Shown: positions 1-13,001 of the stretch, one piece after another
Layout: every line of letters starts with the position of its first letter
How positions within the stretch are numbered: position 1 is the stretch's first letter
NCBI RefSeq assembly: GCF_026914265.1
Contig: NC_069136.1
Span: 51,825,381 to 51,889,380, forward strand
Length of the DNA: 64,000 nucleotides
Source of the DNA: Mya arenaria
Taxonomy: Eukaryota; Mollusca; Bivalvia; Myida; Myidae
Reading direction: 5' to 3'
Position numbers and translations under genes: made by a program
Notes under the pieces: model-generated
Told to the model about the DNA's origin: nothing
What the model saw: only the letters and a program-made list of their open reading frames with translations
Databases searched by the model: none

Positions 1-319
1 GAAAAATATACAACTAGTTAAAAAAGCTGAAAAATGTCCGAACCTTGAATCAACTTTTGATTGGTTTACATAGTATTGACGTTTTAACCACTTGGTATGT
101 ACATCGTGTTATTCTGAAAATTTATAATATTGAAATACCAGCTTGACCGTAACTGGTTGATTATACACACCCAAATACAGTTAAAACAATGATTGTCATA
201 AGAGTAGTACAACACTGTGGACAGTCACATACTGTACATAAAGATGTTTGTCCACTGAAAAAACATAAATATTTCTTGCACATCGGAAATTCCGGTGAAT
301 TTAGCAATGTCAGATGAGT

Positions 320-391
320 CACACACACACACATACACGCGCACGCGCACGCGCACACGCACACGCACACGCACACGCACACACACACACC
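320..391. repeat. (CA)n/(CGCA)n microsatellite
   Basis: A run of CA dinucleotides interrupted by CGCACG steps. It is simple sequence. The rest of 1-925 is AT-rich and shows nothing I can identify. Confidence 0.95.
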
Positions 392-925
392 AATGCACCA
401 CCTTGCAGTTTTTATTTAATGGCTCATGAAAAGTACATTATGTTGTTTCAAATAACACGCATTTTTTGAATATTGAAGTATACATTACTTCTAATTAAAA
501 ATTAAAAATACTCGTCAAAAATATGATGTTAGAGAACCTATTTGACATAAAGAGTAATAAAAAAATACTACGCGTCATGGTGTCATGACTGACATATTGA
601 TAATTAAAACATGCACGAAAATCATGTTTTTCCGGTCCATATCGAAACATCTGACCCCCGGGGACGTTGCGTGGCCGTTTTTCTCAATCCTCGTTAACGG
701 CTAACGCGCATGTCCTCGTGTTCGATTTTTCTATTAGGACCGGAAACACGTCATAGCTATCATTGATCTGTACAGTCAATAGCCACTGGCTTTAAGGTGA
801 AGGTCTGACTGTGTTTGATACAACAGACATACTGTATGCATATAGTACATTGAATATAGTATTTTGGAGTACAAATTTATTGCAACGTCGTTTGTCTGAG
901 TAAATATTATGATAAAAACATGAGA

Positions 926-1112
926 CTGTTTCTTTGTCCTAAAAGACAGTACAGACAATTCTTTGTCAGTCCTAAAAGACAGAACAGACTATTTCTTTGT
1001 CCTAAAAGACAGTACAGACAATTATTTGTCAGTCCTAAAAGACAGAACAAACTATTTCTTTGCCCTAAAAGACAGCATATGTGACAGAACAGACTATTTC
1101 TTTGTCCTAAAA
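926..1112. repeat. Minisatellite, about 30-60 bp compound unit
   Basis: Copies of the core CCTAAAAGACAG, separated by TTTCTTTGT and ACAGACTAT-type spacers, recur about six times. It lies just beyond the 3' end of the GTPase-kinase gene. Open frames on both strands here are products of the repeat. Confidence 0.9.
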
Positions 1113-1299
1113 GACAGCATATCACATATTCACTTTAACGCAATATCTTCATGGTCATGTGCACAGCATGATTCTGAGATGATCTTATATCAAATATGAA
1201 TACATAATACAATTCAAGAAAACACAATTTACAGTTTAAAAGTCTTAATCTTAACCCTTACATCGAGTTATTCTGAGAAAAGATCGGTTGTGCTTGGGC

Positions 1300-4200
1300 T
1301 TAGTTATTTTTTAAAAATCCTTCAATGAAGCTGCGCACCTCTATAGCAGACGGCCTTTCATTTGGGTCAACTGACCACATCTTCTTAAGAACCTCAATGA
1401 TTTCTTCCGGAGGCTTATGAGCTTTGCTGAAACTCGGACGCCATCCCCTTTTTTTGTTGCACTGCCGTTTCTTCAGCGCATCCACTGCGTCACCGTGAAA
1501 GTCTGGTCCCAAAATGTCTCTGTAAAAAGGAATGACAAAACTCTGCTCAATTGTTTTATGTTAATGTTTCAGTCAAACCAAGTTAATTATGCATCCAAAA
1601 TACGTCTATTTAGAAGTATAAATCACATTTACCGGCCGGGGTCAGGCACATATATTTTATATCAATGTTCACATCTACCGTCAGTAGTCAGGCAAATATA
1701 TTTTCTATCAATGTTCCCATCTACCTGTAGTGATCAGGCACATATATTCTCTAGCAATGTTCACATCTACCGGCAGGGATCAGGCACATATAATTTCTAG
1801 CAATGTTCATATCTACGGGCATGGATCAGGCACATCTAATTTCTAGCAATGTTCACATCTTCCGGCAGGGATCATGCACATAAAATTTCTAGCAATGTTC
1901 ACATTTACCGGCAGGAATCAGGCCAATATAATTTCTAGCAATGTTCACATATACAGGCAGGGGTCAGGCACATATATTTTCTATCAATGTTCAAATCTGC
2001 GGGCTGTAATCAGGCAGCTACACATAGTATCTATAATTATTACCATTCGTAGCTACTGCCAGTAATTTTATGTTTTTAAATCAGATTGTCGTTTTATCGA
2101 TAAGGAAAACAGTCGAGGTATGGTCAAACGAATATAAGTACATATGATACCGTAGAAAATATAAACACGTACAGTAAGACCAATAACTTAGGTTTTAATA
2201 ATTTGATTAACTCCACGGCTGTTATTAAAATATCACAATAGGAGCTTAGTTACCATGCATATTCCTTGCTGATTTCACTGCACACGATTTATTGTTATAG
2301 CTATGACTGCTATTATACTTCTATCATTTTAACACTAAATATGTTTAATTTTCATCCTAAAATATTTATGTGACTAATGTTTTGATTTTAAGACAAAACT
2401 ATTACCTGGTCATATCCGTAGTAACCTCTAATCCAAACCACATCTCCCAGTAGATGAAGGAAAGGCTATAAATGTCAATCTTGTTTGTATGAATTTGGTT
2501 GCCAAGTAAGACTTCGGGTGCCATATAGGCTGGGGAACCCAGAACTGTGCCCCCGAGAAGCCTGGTTGATTTGGCAACACCAACGTCGGTGATCTTTGCA
2601 ACGCCATCCGTTGAAATCTTGATTATTTAATGTTAACAAAATAAAGACATTTCATTTATCATATTGTTTTGAGATGTTTTTATAGAACCATTCCCCAATT
2701 AGCCTCATATATATACATAATATAATTTATATATATATTGTAACCTAAAATACTAATATCATTATGGTGAATAAAATCAAATAAATTAAGTAATAATGAC
2801 AAACTCTGGTCCCAGTAGTAAACTTTGCATGTTGTGATATTTCAAACATTACCAGAACATTTTCAAGCTTCATGTCTCTATGCGTGTATCCTTGCTCGTG
2901 TATGTATTCAAGGCCATTGGCGATATATAGTGCATGAGCCATCATACTTCGGAAGGCCTCTCTCCGGCGAGGGTGATCTTTCGGGATCATCCCGGGAACC
3001 CATCGCTCTCGGTTGATGTTTTCTGTAGTAGAACAGGAAGTTACATTGCATAAGACATCATCCCTGAAAAATGGTCATGAAGTGAAAGTGTATCGGTCCC
3101 TACATACTGTCCAAACAAATACAAACGAATACTCTCTAAATACATACTTTAGATTTGTACCTCATGTCGAAGGGAATAGATGTGTGCAAAGCAAATATAC
3201 GGAGAAGAAAACAATTTAAAACGCTACATATTTTGAATGTAAGTCTGGAAAAAAAACACTGCTAAAACCGCTGATATATTGTGTATACAGTGATGAACAA
3301 ACATACAGCCTCAATTGAATCTATACGGCTAAGTTATACTTTAAAATATAATGTAAGCATCACAAACATCTCTCAGATTGTATATGCCTTTAACAAACAA
3401 GCATAATACGTGAACACAAATCAATCACATATAGCACTGTGAACACCTGGCAACTGCGAGCATATAAAGAAATACACCGAACGTAAATAAGACGTATTAA
3501 GGTCAGATATAGTGCGCTTGAATTGATCACGGTTTATTTCGAAATAAGTCAAAGCGACTTAATACCCTGTTCACACATGTCTTATATAGATGTGTACTGA
3601 CCTGTGTAATACCCTTTCATGGAATCCTTACACAGTTCCATCACCATGATCCAGATGAGCCCTTTAGTATGATCCTTGCGAAATGTAGCGCCGTAGTATC
3701 GTACCACGTTCGGATGACAAAGATCCCTGAATAAATAATTCGATGTAAACTTAATAATACAATGTTTTATTGCCACGTGGTAGGTTTTTGCAAGAGACTT
3801 CCAGAACTGTGTTCTTAACCTACCCATGCCATTCGGCGAGCTCCAGGAATATATGAACATGTTTTATTTCTTGACAATGATGAGTCGTTTTGAACTATTT
3901 CATGTCATATGAATATGAGATATGTTTGAACTGAAATACATTTATAGCCTGTTCTACTCAACATGACAGTGAATTGTAATATGAAGTCCATTTGTAACAA
4001 AACATTTTACAATATTTTAAAACAAAAGGTGAACTAGAACAAGCCAAGTAGCTAAAGCATAACAAGACAAAGACTGAAGTATTAAAGGCCAGACAACGAA
4101 ACTCCAAGATAAATGTACCACCGGTCGCATAAACATAAGAACAGTGTAACAGTTGAATGATATTGAAAGAGGGTGTTCGAACAATGTATTGTAAACAAGA

Positions 4201-5529
4201 CTTTAGATAAATATTATAAGTGATGACATACCTCATTGTTCGATCCTCTGTGAGGATTTCTGTTACATTCGTCCTCTTAACAGCTTCTTTCGCAACCTGC
4301 AAAATGTATTCCGTGGGAAATTTACTTAAACATGAATGTATTTTTTCCACATAACCCATGACAGAGGTTAAATCGAAATAAGAGTGGTAAAAATTTTGAA
4401 CCGAAAATTGTTCAGCGAAAGTCACTCTTACAGAATGGTAACTTGAACATCAGCTGAACCGAAATGAAATAAAACCGATAATTTTAATGAACTGCGAAAC
4501 TTTTGTTGTAACGCCTGTTCAAAATCAAATGTCGATTTTTTTTAATACATGGCTGCCAGTCAAGTGACTATTATTTTGATTATTAGAAATAATCATACTG
4601 TTTGAAAAACAACGAACGTTGGTAGTTTGATATGCATGTTTGGTTAATTTTGTGTCAAATGTGAAAGCAAATATATCAGGGCCCCATATTTCTCGACATT
4701 TTGGTATAATATGTTATTCCACATTTACCACATATTACTTTGTTACTTTCAAATACATTATAATAAATGATACAATGCTAACTACACGGTAACGGCTAAT
4801 AGGAAAATAAAAGCCACACATATTTAGATACACAAGGAAAGCGATCAAACGACCATGAACTAGAGACACAAACGTATAAGCACCACAAACACAAATATAA
4901 GCACCACAATCATACTACATTCACATCAAAATAGCTTTACCGATCAATAATAGGATTACAGCCTTGAAACGGACGGTGGATAACGAGTCCACATGAACAC
5001 GAGACGGCTTGCGTCTTAAACTATTTTATATGTCAATAACATCACACTGGTCCTAACCTAAATATTTTCAGTACGAGTGCATTTGTTAAGGAGATTATTT
5101 ATATGATTATTTGCAGGAAACAAGTCGAAATACCATCCAGCGGACGTAAACGTGCCTTCCCTAACGAAATCACTTGAGTAAGGGTTAGGGCTAGGGTAAG
5201 ATAGTACCACATAAACGCCACTCAAATATACAGATACATGCCTTTAAAGCCACAGGACGGTGTTTCTGTAGTATCTCAGCACGGAACACATCTGCAAAGG
5301 TACCGCTTCCTAGTTTTTGCTTTTCACGCCAGCCGCTTTCTAATGGTTGCGTTCCATGCCAGTCGAACTCAGATATATCGTAGTCAAACTTCATGATGTT
5401 GTTGATATAGAAGATATTCAACTCGCCATGCTTGTCAGCACAGTCGTTGCAGAGGGATGGCAGCTTTTCCTTCAACTGTTCGATCTCTGTCATGCTTTTC
5501 CGCAGTGTCTCAATCAGTTGTTTGTCAGC
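1300..5529 (-). other. Protein kinase domain exons of the fusion gene
   Basis: Six exons. The first (5529-5242) starts with a coiled-coil-like stretch and ends with the Gly-rich loop LGSGTFADVF and the beta-3 lysine of VALK (residue 696). Then follow an alpha-C Glu within TEILTEDRTMR, HRDMKLEN (807-814), DVG in place of DFG (827-829), MAPEV (849-851) and the late Arg of NERPSA. Every catalytic residue is retained, so an active enzyme is expected. HRDxKxxN favours Ser/Thr-type activity. DSTYK itself carries DLG at the DFG position, which supports that relationship. Confidence 0.85.
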
Positions 5530-8500
5530 CTTTTAACAATTGTTGTTGTTTTTTAAATAGTATAATATTGACAAGAAACATTAACACATGTTAAAGAGAG
5601 TACTGGTCAAAATAGAAAATGTTCTTTACGGACAATTAAAAGAAAAACAATGGACCGATTGTTCAGAACTTTGTTTAAGTAAAAAAATGTATTGTTTATG
5701 ACATATTGCAATAAAAAGGGCACCTTTGAAATAATGTCTTTATATTTATAAAATTACTGCAGTCACAAGTGTGTCTATAAAATATCACGAGTAGTATGGT
5801 TTTGAAATGCAACAGTGATAATATTGAAAACGTTCTTAACTTTTATACATTTCTGAACAAAAGGTCACAGACCTCAACTCCTAAAGTGAAATATACCTTC
5901 AGGAATTCTGGTATTCGTTTTGCAGCCTCGTCAATATCTTTGAAGAAACGATCTTATGGATTTGAAATTTCACCGTGATAATATTAAAAACGTTCTTAAC
6001 TTTTTCATAAATTTCTGAACAAAAGGTCACAGACCTCAACTCCTTAATTGAAATATACCTTCAGGAATTCTGGTATTCGTTTTGCAGCCTCGTCAATATC
6101 TTTAAAGAACCGATCGAAATATTTGCGGATTTTCGAGTTTACATCCCTGTGTCCAAAGATGCTTTCTATGTACATCGTTGTAGCCTCTGCCATTACCGCC
6201 GCCCGTTGGTTCTGCGTCGCTTTATCAGTGTATCTATCCCTAATAATTAAAACGAATGCATTTAACCTAAATGTGTATACATCAGGCGTGAGCAATTCGA
6301 AATAAAGGCTAAATATAGTACCTTGAACTTTTATCTAATAACTCAGAAGTGTAGCAGGTAACTTACTTGAACAGTTTTCGGATATTCTTGTTGCCAGTGT
6401 CAAGCATACCGATACAGCTGACAGCTCCTCCCATTGTGTTGTATGTGCGTTCTACCTTTCCCTTCTTTATGCCAAATATACCTTTCGGCGTCATCCGTTT
6501 AACTGTCTTCATCATCATTGCTTTGCCTTTGTTGTCGGCCAGGAATTCTGAGACAGAATTTTAATTCTTTTGATCCAATTATCTTTAACTGACAATTCTT
6601 AAACGGCTGCATGTTAAAAGGAAATGATATTTATTCTCATATTGGCGATCATTCTTTTTTCTATGCATGATTAAAGTATACTGTTAAACTAGAAACATTT
6701 GAGAAAAATGATTTTGATGTTCAGTTTGTGCAATCACCCATTGTGTTTAGGCATGCCACATATATCAATGTTGATGGCCTTTGATTACGAACAATGTTAA
6801 GTCCAAGTTTAGACTCAGACCCAAACAAGCATTGTTTTTCTTATTTTACAAATAATCATCTTCATTACATTTGTTTTACCAAATATAATGCGAATAAACG
6901 TACAACTTCAAATAATTATACAAATTCAACAAATTTCACCATCAATATTTTTCTTGGAAGAAAGTTGAAATGAACATTTGCAGATTTGCCGCTTGACACG
7001 GAATTCAAACGTGTGTTATCAAGGCCTCATGTGTATAAGAATTAACATGTTTTTGAATATTGGACATGCTCTGTATCAACCAGCCAGCTACATTCTTCCT
7101 GTTACTGACACAAATATCATATGGCACCATGACACAAGCCGGCACAAATGCCATTTGTGGCAAAATACAACACGACGATGTTAGTAATTCAAATCGTCAA
7201 CAATTGTAGTAGTGCTTATAGAAGTAGTATAAAAACAATTTGATTACAGTAAATGTCAACTATTGATATTCACGTTTTCGTTACGTTTTTGTTTGACTTT
7301 ACATTTGATTAAATTTACGTTTTAAATCAAGTCAAAGTATTTATTAGCAACCTTACTTTCAATGTCGTCTACTTGGTGCTGAAGGAGACCAAATTCCTTT
7401 GAGAAAACATCAATAATCTCTTTATCGATCTTGCTGAGAACCGAGTGTTCCCTCTGCCAGCCATCTATCACCATGGCAATACGCTCCGATATCAACATGG
7501 CAGCAGCGTCAACAGTTCGCTTCCATTTCCGGTCAACCTGTGGACAACCACGCGGATCTTCCCAGTTGTACACCCTGTAAATAATATAAAAATCTTTTTT
7601 ATCGACTTGGTAAAATGGTAGTTGTAATAATGCATATATTCTTTAATGTTTAACACAATTAAAACTAATGGTAACTTGCACCATGTATTTATTTAATGAT
7701 TTATTTATTTTCCATTTATTATTTATTTATTTATTTCATTATATATTTCGTATGAAATTTCTTTTCAAAACTATGTATAAATTATTGAATGTGTTTTCAT
7801 TTTGCACATGTGTCTATGAGCATCTGATAATAAATGTCAGATTACGAAGTAGGAATCTAATATCTAAAGTGTTCACAATAACTGCCAGTTTTTATACTAA
7901 GCTGCTGACAACATTGTACTTGAAGCGCCATAATAAGGCCTAACAAGGTTTCCATATGGACAACTAGAAAGTATAGCCATTTAAATTATTGAGTTAGAAG
8001 AAATCAGCAGCCTTGGTGTATATTGTAATGACAGTTTTAGCAAAAGTGACCTAGTGATTGCCTCCTCCTCCCGAATAAGGCCATCCAAAGCCAGGTTTTA
8101 CACAAGCTTCACACATACTGACCTTCATCACTATCCATCATTCCTATACATACCCACCCAGTTTTATCACTACCCATCATTTATAAATAAGGTCATTGAC
8201 GATGAGGCTATCCTCTACAAAAGCATTTTGAAACTAGCTCTTCACAAAGGCTAACTTAACACAAAGTTTAAAAACATTTTATCAACTCAAACAAGTTATT
8301 CCGCGGAAGTCATTTTTTCTATTTTTTGGAACAGTGACATTGACACCAAGTTTAATCACTATCCATTATTCTTCCCTGCAGTTATTCGGCGGAAACTTTT
8401 TTTTTCTATTTTTTGTAACAATGACTTTGACCTTGACCCTACCATATTCAAAAGCAATCCCAAGGCTAGCTCTTTACTAAAGCTACCTACACAAAACATA

Positions 8501-11500
8501 TCACGATCTCTAATGCCAACTTCCGTCTTGGGCGGAAACCAATGTTTGTCTCCCGTCAATGGATTTTGTTTTAAAATGAACATACTGATGTTAAATGTTA
8601 GATATGCCTACATATACTTCCATCTCTAATTGAAATCTCGATCGTTTTGCCTGCAGACAAAGTAAACAAGTGTTACCAAACAATTTTTATGACATTTTGG
8701 TGTTCTTGGTGCTGTTTAAAATCAACCCAGATATGTTGGATATCTATTTAACATTAAATATGAGACCAATGAGATTCTTATGCTTGTTAACACTTTTGGC
8801 GGCCGTAAGACATTAACGCTAAAATGTTGAATTTTCTACGTACATAGCCATATAACTTTGTAATAGTGTGTACATGCTTGTTTAATAGTGAATTTATATA
8901 TCAAACGCCTATACTCGTCTGTGATCGGTCGGTTTGAGGTAGCAGTAAACTAACCAATCCTAACTAACCCGAACCCTAGTGACGTAAATAATTAACCCAG
9001 CCTACGCCTCTCCTACATCCGTTACTGGATGTTATTTACACTTAACGCATAATATTACAGACAGAAGTAACACCAACGCACCTGTCCTGAACGTCCCTAC
9101 GCTGAAGCAGCTCTCGGACATTCTCGGTGATCTTGAAGATTTCGAAGTCAACCTTCTTGTGCAGATTTGCAACGCAATCTTCACTGTTTCTCTATGAAAA
9201 AGCGACAGAGAGAGACGTTTGCACATGTCACTTTACTATGAAAGTAATGCAGACCACATCAGACCTTGTTTTGAGTATTATCTTAATCGTACCTTGAGTT
9301 GAAATCGAACGACAACATACTAGTAATACATTCTCCAAATCAGTAAAGGCAAAGATAATCGCCATGCCGGTTGAACCGAAGAGACGGTCAATTTAACCGC
9401 TTAATCAGCGGTCTCGAGTAAACAATTTCTCGGTTCAGGTAGTTAGTTTGTCACCGCGCCGATAAAACTACGATTAAGTGGTCGGTTGAATAAGTTCAAA
9501 ATGTACATGGTGGTATTTAGTAATCAGTCCGTAGTGGAACATCAAATCATATGTCAAATTGCTGATGTCTACAGTCGGTTTCTTTGATGTTGTTGATTGA
9601 AAGGGCAAAAATATGTTGCACTTGATTTAAAACTCACGCTATTTATTTGGGCTGACTTAACGCCACACTTATTTAATGCTTCAAAGCATTGAAGTTTATT
9701 TGCCAAGAAGTGCAGTGATCTTTTAAATTTTTAAATTAACATTGAGATATGTGTCTAAGAAAATGTATATATCAAAATTTGACCTATCTTTGTTTACCTG
9801 GAGTTCTTCTACGTGTTTCTTCATTTCCTTGTATCGCTGTCTGGTTTCATCCTCAGTCATCTCATGCTGGACGCTCGTTACGCGAAGAACGTAATTCGAC
9901 CGCGTGAGAAACCCGGATAGCCACCTGGAAGGAGAAGAAGGGTTCAACTTATTAAATTAATTGATCAATTTGACGTTGACAAAAAACGACTCCTCAAGAG
10001 ACTAGATTTATCAAACATATTAATAATACAACCGACTTTAATGTGTCGAACTGAATGTAACATTACGAGCAAAAGCGAAATTCGGTCACATATATGTCGA
10101 GTTCCAACGTTCCAAATGTTCTACATAGACATCTATAGAGTGTGTATGCGAAACAGCGTATCTGAAGCTTTGCATTTCAAGTTAAAACATTAAAACTTTA
10201 TAAGGCATGGTTACATGTGTAGCATATGTTGCAATGCTGAAATATACGCACTTGTGTTTAATAGTAAGCGTGCCTTAATTGAAAAGACACGTACTCGATA
10301 CCTTTAAAGGGGAAATAATTACGGTGCTGTTTTAAATAACGTATTCAACAGCATTAACCCCAATGTAGCTTGTAACATAACTTGTCTTTTTGAATGATCT
10401 TTTAGAACATAAGTGAGTTATGTTATGTTACAGATCCTAGGTAAACATGGTTATATAATGGTATTATTGTTACATTTTCATAGTATTTATTTCTTTTAAT
10501 TTGATAATTTTAATTGAGTTGAAATTTTTTGAATCTATTCAATTTTTCAAATATATCACTTTTATGGATTTCTGGTGCATATTTTTGTTTTCGTTTATTG
10601 TAATATGTTAACTATGCATATTGTTTGAGTGGCTTATCATCATCCTCACGTTATCATCTAGGCATATTTCTTTTTCAACGGTCATTTCGTCGTTATATCG
10701 TGATAAAATGATTGTAGATCTGAGTTTTGAGGCAACCAATCTTCAACTGTAGTTTTTTAACAGTACATCTTAATTTGTATCAACGAACATTTAAAACGAT
10801 TGATTTAAAACGACTACGTTTAATGAAAGCATATCCTAACAAATGGTGCTTATATGCACCGCTCGTTGACCAACTGACTAATAGTAATACAATCCTGAGG
10901 CCATAAACCGATTCTCAATTTTCAGAGGTTTGCTAATGATAGATCTACCAGGTGATTCCAATGCTGCAAATTTAAGTGCAAAATAGATCATTTTCCTGAT
11001 ATCATCGTTAATCAATCAAACCGCTCAATACATTGAGCATGTTTAACTTTAGAGCATTGACAATCGATATGCGGTTTTTCCAATTATTTATTTATCATTT
11101 ATTTCTTAAAGATAAGAACATATCATTATTCAACGAATAACCATTAATATACAATGCATTCAGGTACTTAAGTACTCAATGGACAAAGTTCCATTTCGTG
11201 CATTACAAAATTATTTCCTAAGAAAATGTAGATTACAGTATAATCGCCATTATTAATGCATATTAAGCATATTAACGTAATACCTAAAACTGGGCCAAAG
11301 TATAAATGAAGTTATTACCCTACTTATGTTCCTTTCAATGACATTGAACATTGATATTTAAATTGTTTGTAAGACTTGGCTATAGTCAATCGGCACGGTT
11401 TGCAAAACAATAAATAGAAAACGGCGAAAGATCTCTGATTGTCTTAAGTGTCCGCAGATTGCACACATAATCGGGACGATTGAACCAGACCGTTGTGCGC

Positions 11501-12920
11501 ATACCATCAATGTTCTAGTGTACGAGAATGAATATACTAGACGTCGGAAAAGTTTTGCCAATTTTAGTTGATACATTTTTGACATAACAACACATTTCCT
11601 AAAAATGATTTTACCAGTAGTGGTTGATCAGTCCCTGTCGGAGTGAACTTGATATGAGTTGTCCTATCTTTTGAAGCAACAGCTCGTGGTCCTTTAGTTG
11701 ACCTTGGCGATTGAGGTAGAAATCCCGAGCCTTATATAATAGCAAGTGCAAAGGTACAAAAAAGAGTTCCTTATCATATTATCATAAACAATAGATACAC
11801 ATGTAAAGGTGTAAAATAATACTTCGTACGATGTTTTTATATTGCAAAGCTTTTGTCTAGTACTGAAGGAAAACTGACGTTTTAATTCTAAGACAAACTT
11901 TAATTATTGCTGCCTTGAAATAGGGCTTTGTTTACTTTAACATTAGCGTCCATTTTACAGCAAGAAGAAAACACAATTAACAAGCTATTGATAACAATAA
12001 TTGATTTCTTAAATACAATTTTATCCGGGACTATCTTGATTTAAACATTACATGATACGACCCATTTAATAAGATGATAGTCAATTAGAGGTTTACCTTG
12101 TTCACCGACATGTAGTGTATTTGATGTTCCCTTACACCTGGGTAGACCCGCGACAATTTCTCGAATACCTCACGTTGGACACCCCCCTTGTCTTTGTCCG
12201 GCACGTTCTCCCATTTGTTCCCAATGAACAGAGTGGCTTCGGGGCTGAACTCCTCGGTGCAATTGACAACCGTCTTAAGTAAATGGCCCAGCTGAAAATA
12301 CAAAACAAATGTAAACCGGCGAGTCTATAGATACATCGTTCGCAAACGACTTTTAAACCCAACTGTATCTTTAACTTATATATATATATAAAGATACAAG
12401 TATACGTTGTACATCTACCGTTTCCTTAAAGATCTTGTATTGTTCAGAACAAGGCATGTGGACCATGTGTATGGTTGAGGCTGTGCAATGACAGCAAGGG
12501 AAGATACAACACTGTCATCGATCATATTCCAAACGTCCAAACACATAAACCAAAACCTTATGATGTTGTGCACAATGGGGAACCAACGCTTCCACGTACC
12601 GGTACAACAATGTTTCGTGGCCTCCCTTATGTTTTTTTTTGTTTTAATTTATGTTCAAAGGCTGTGTAGCTCTTTGCCTACCACACTGTTAATTTGGCCT
12701 GTTACAGAAATGTGTATCAGGATATCTTACCCCGCCTTGCTGAACCCCTCCGGCTGATCTTACCCTGCCTTGCTGAAGCCCTCCGGCTGCGTTTGTGCTA
12801 ATGACGTAGAGGAAGCCAAATGATTTGTTCAAGTACAACTCCAGACGTCGGCCAACATTGTTCCCTCCGTCGATACCGGGCGTGTCCACGATCACGACTT
12901 GCTTCTGTAGTTCGATATAG

Positions 12921-13001
<81 letters not shown>

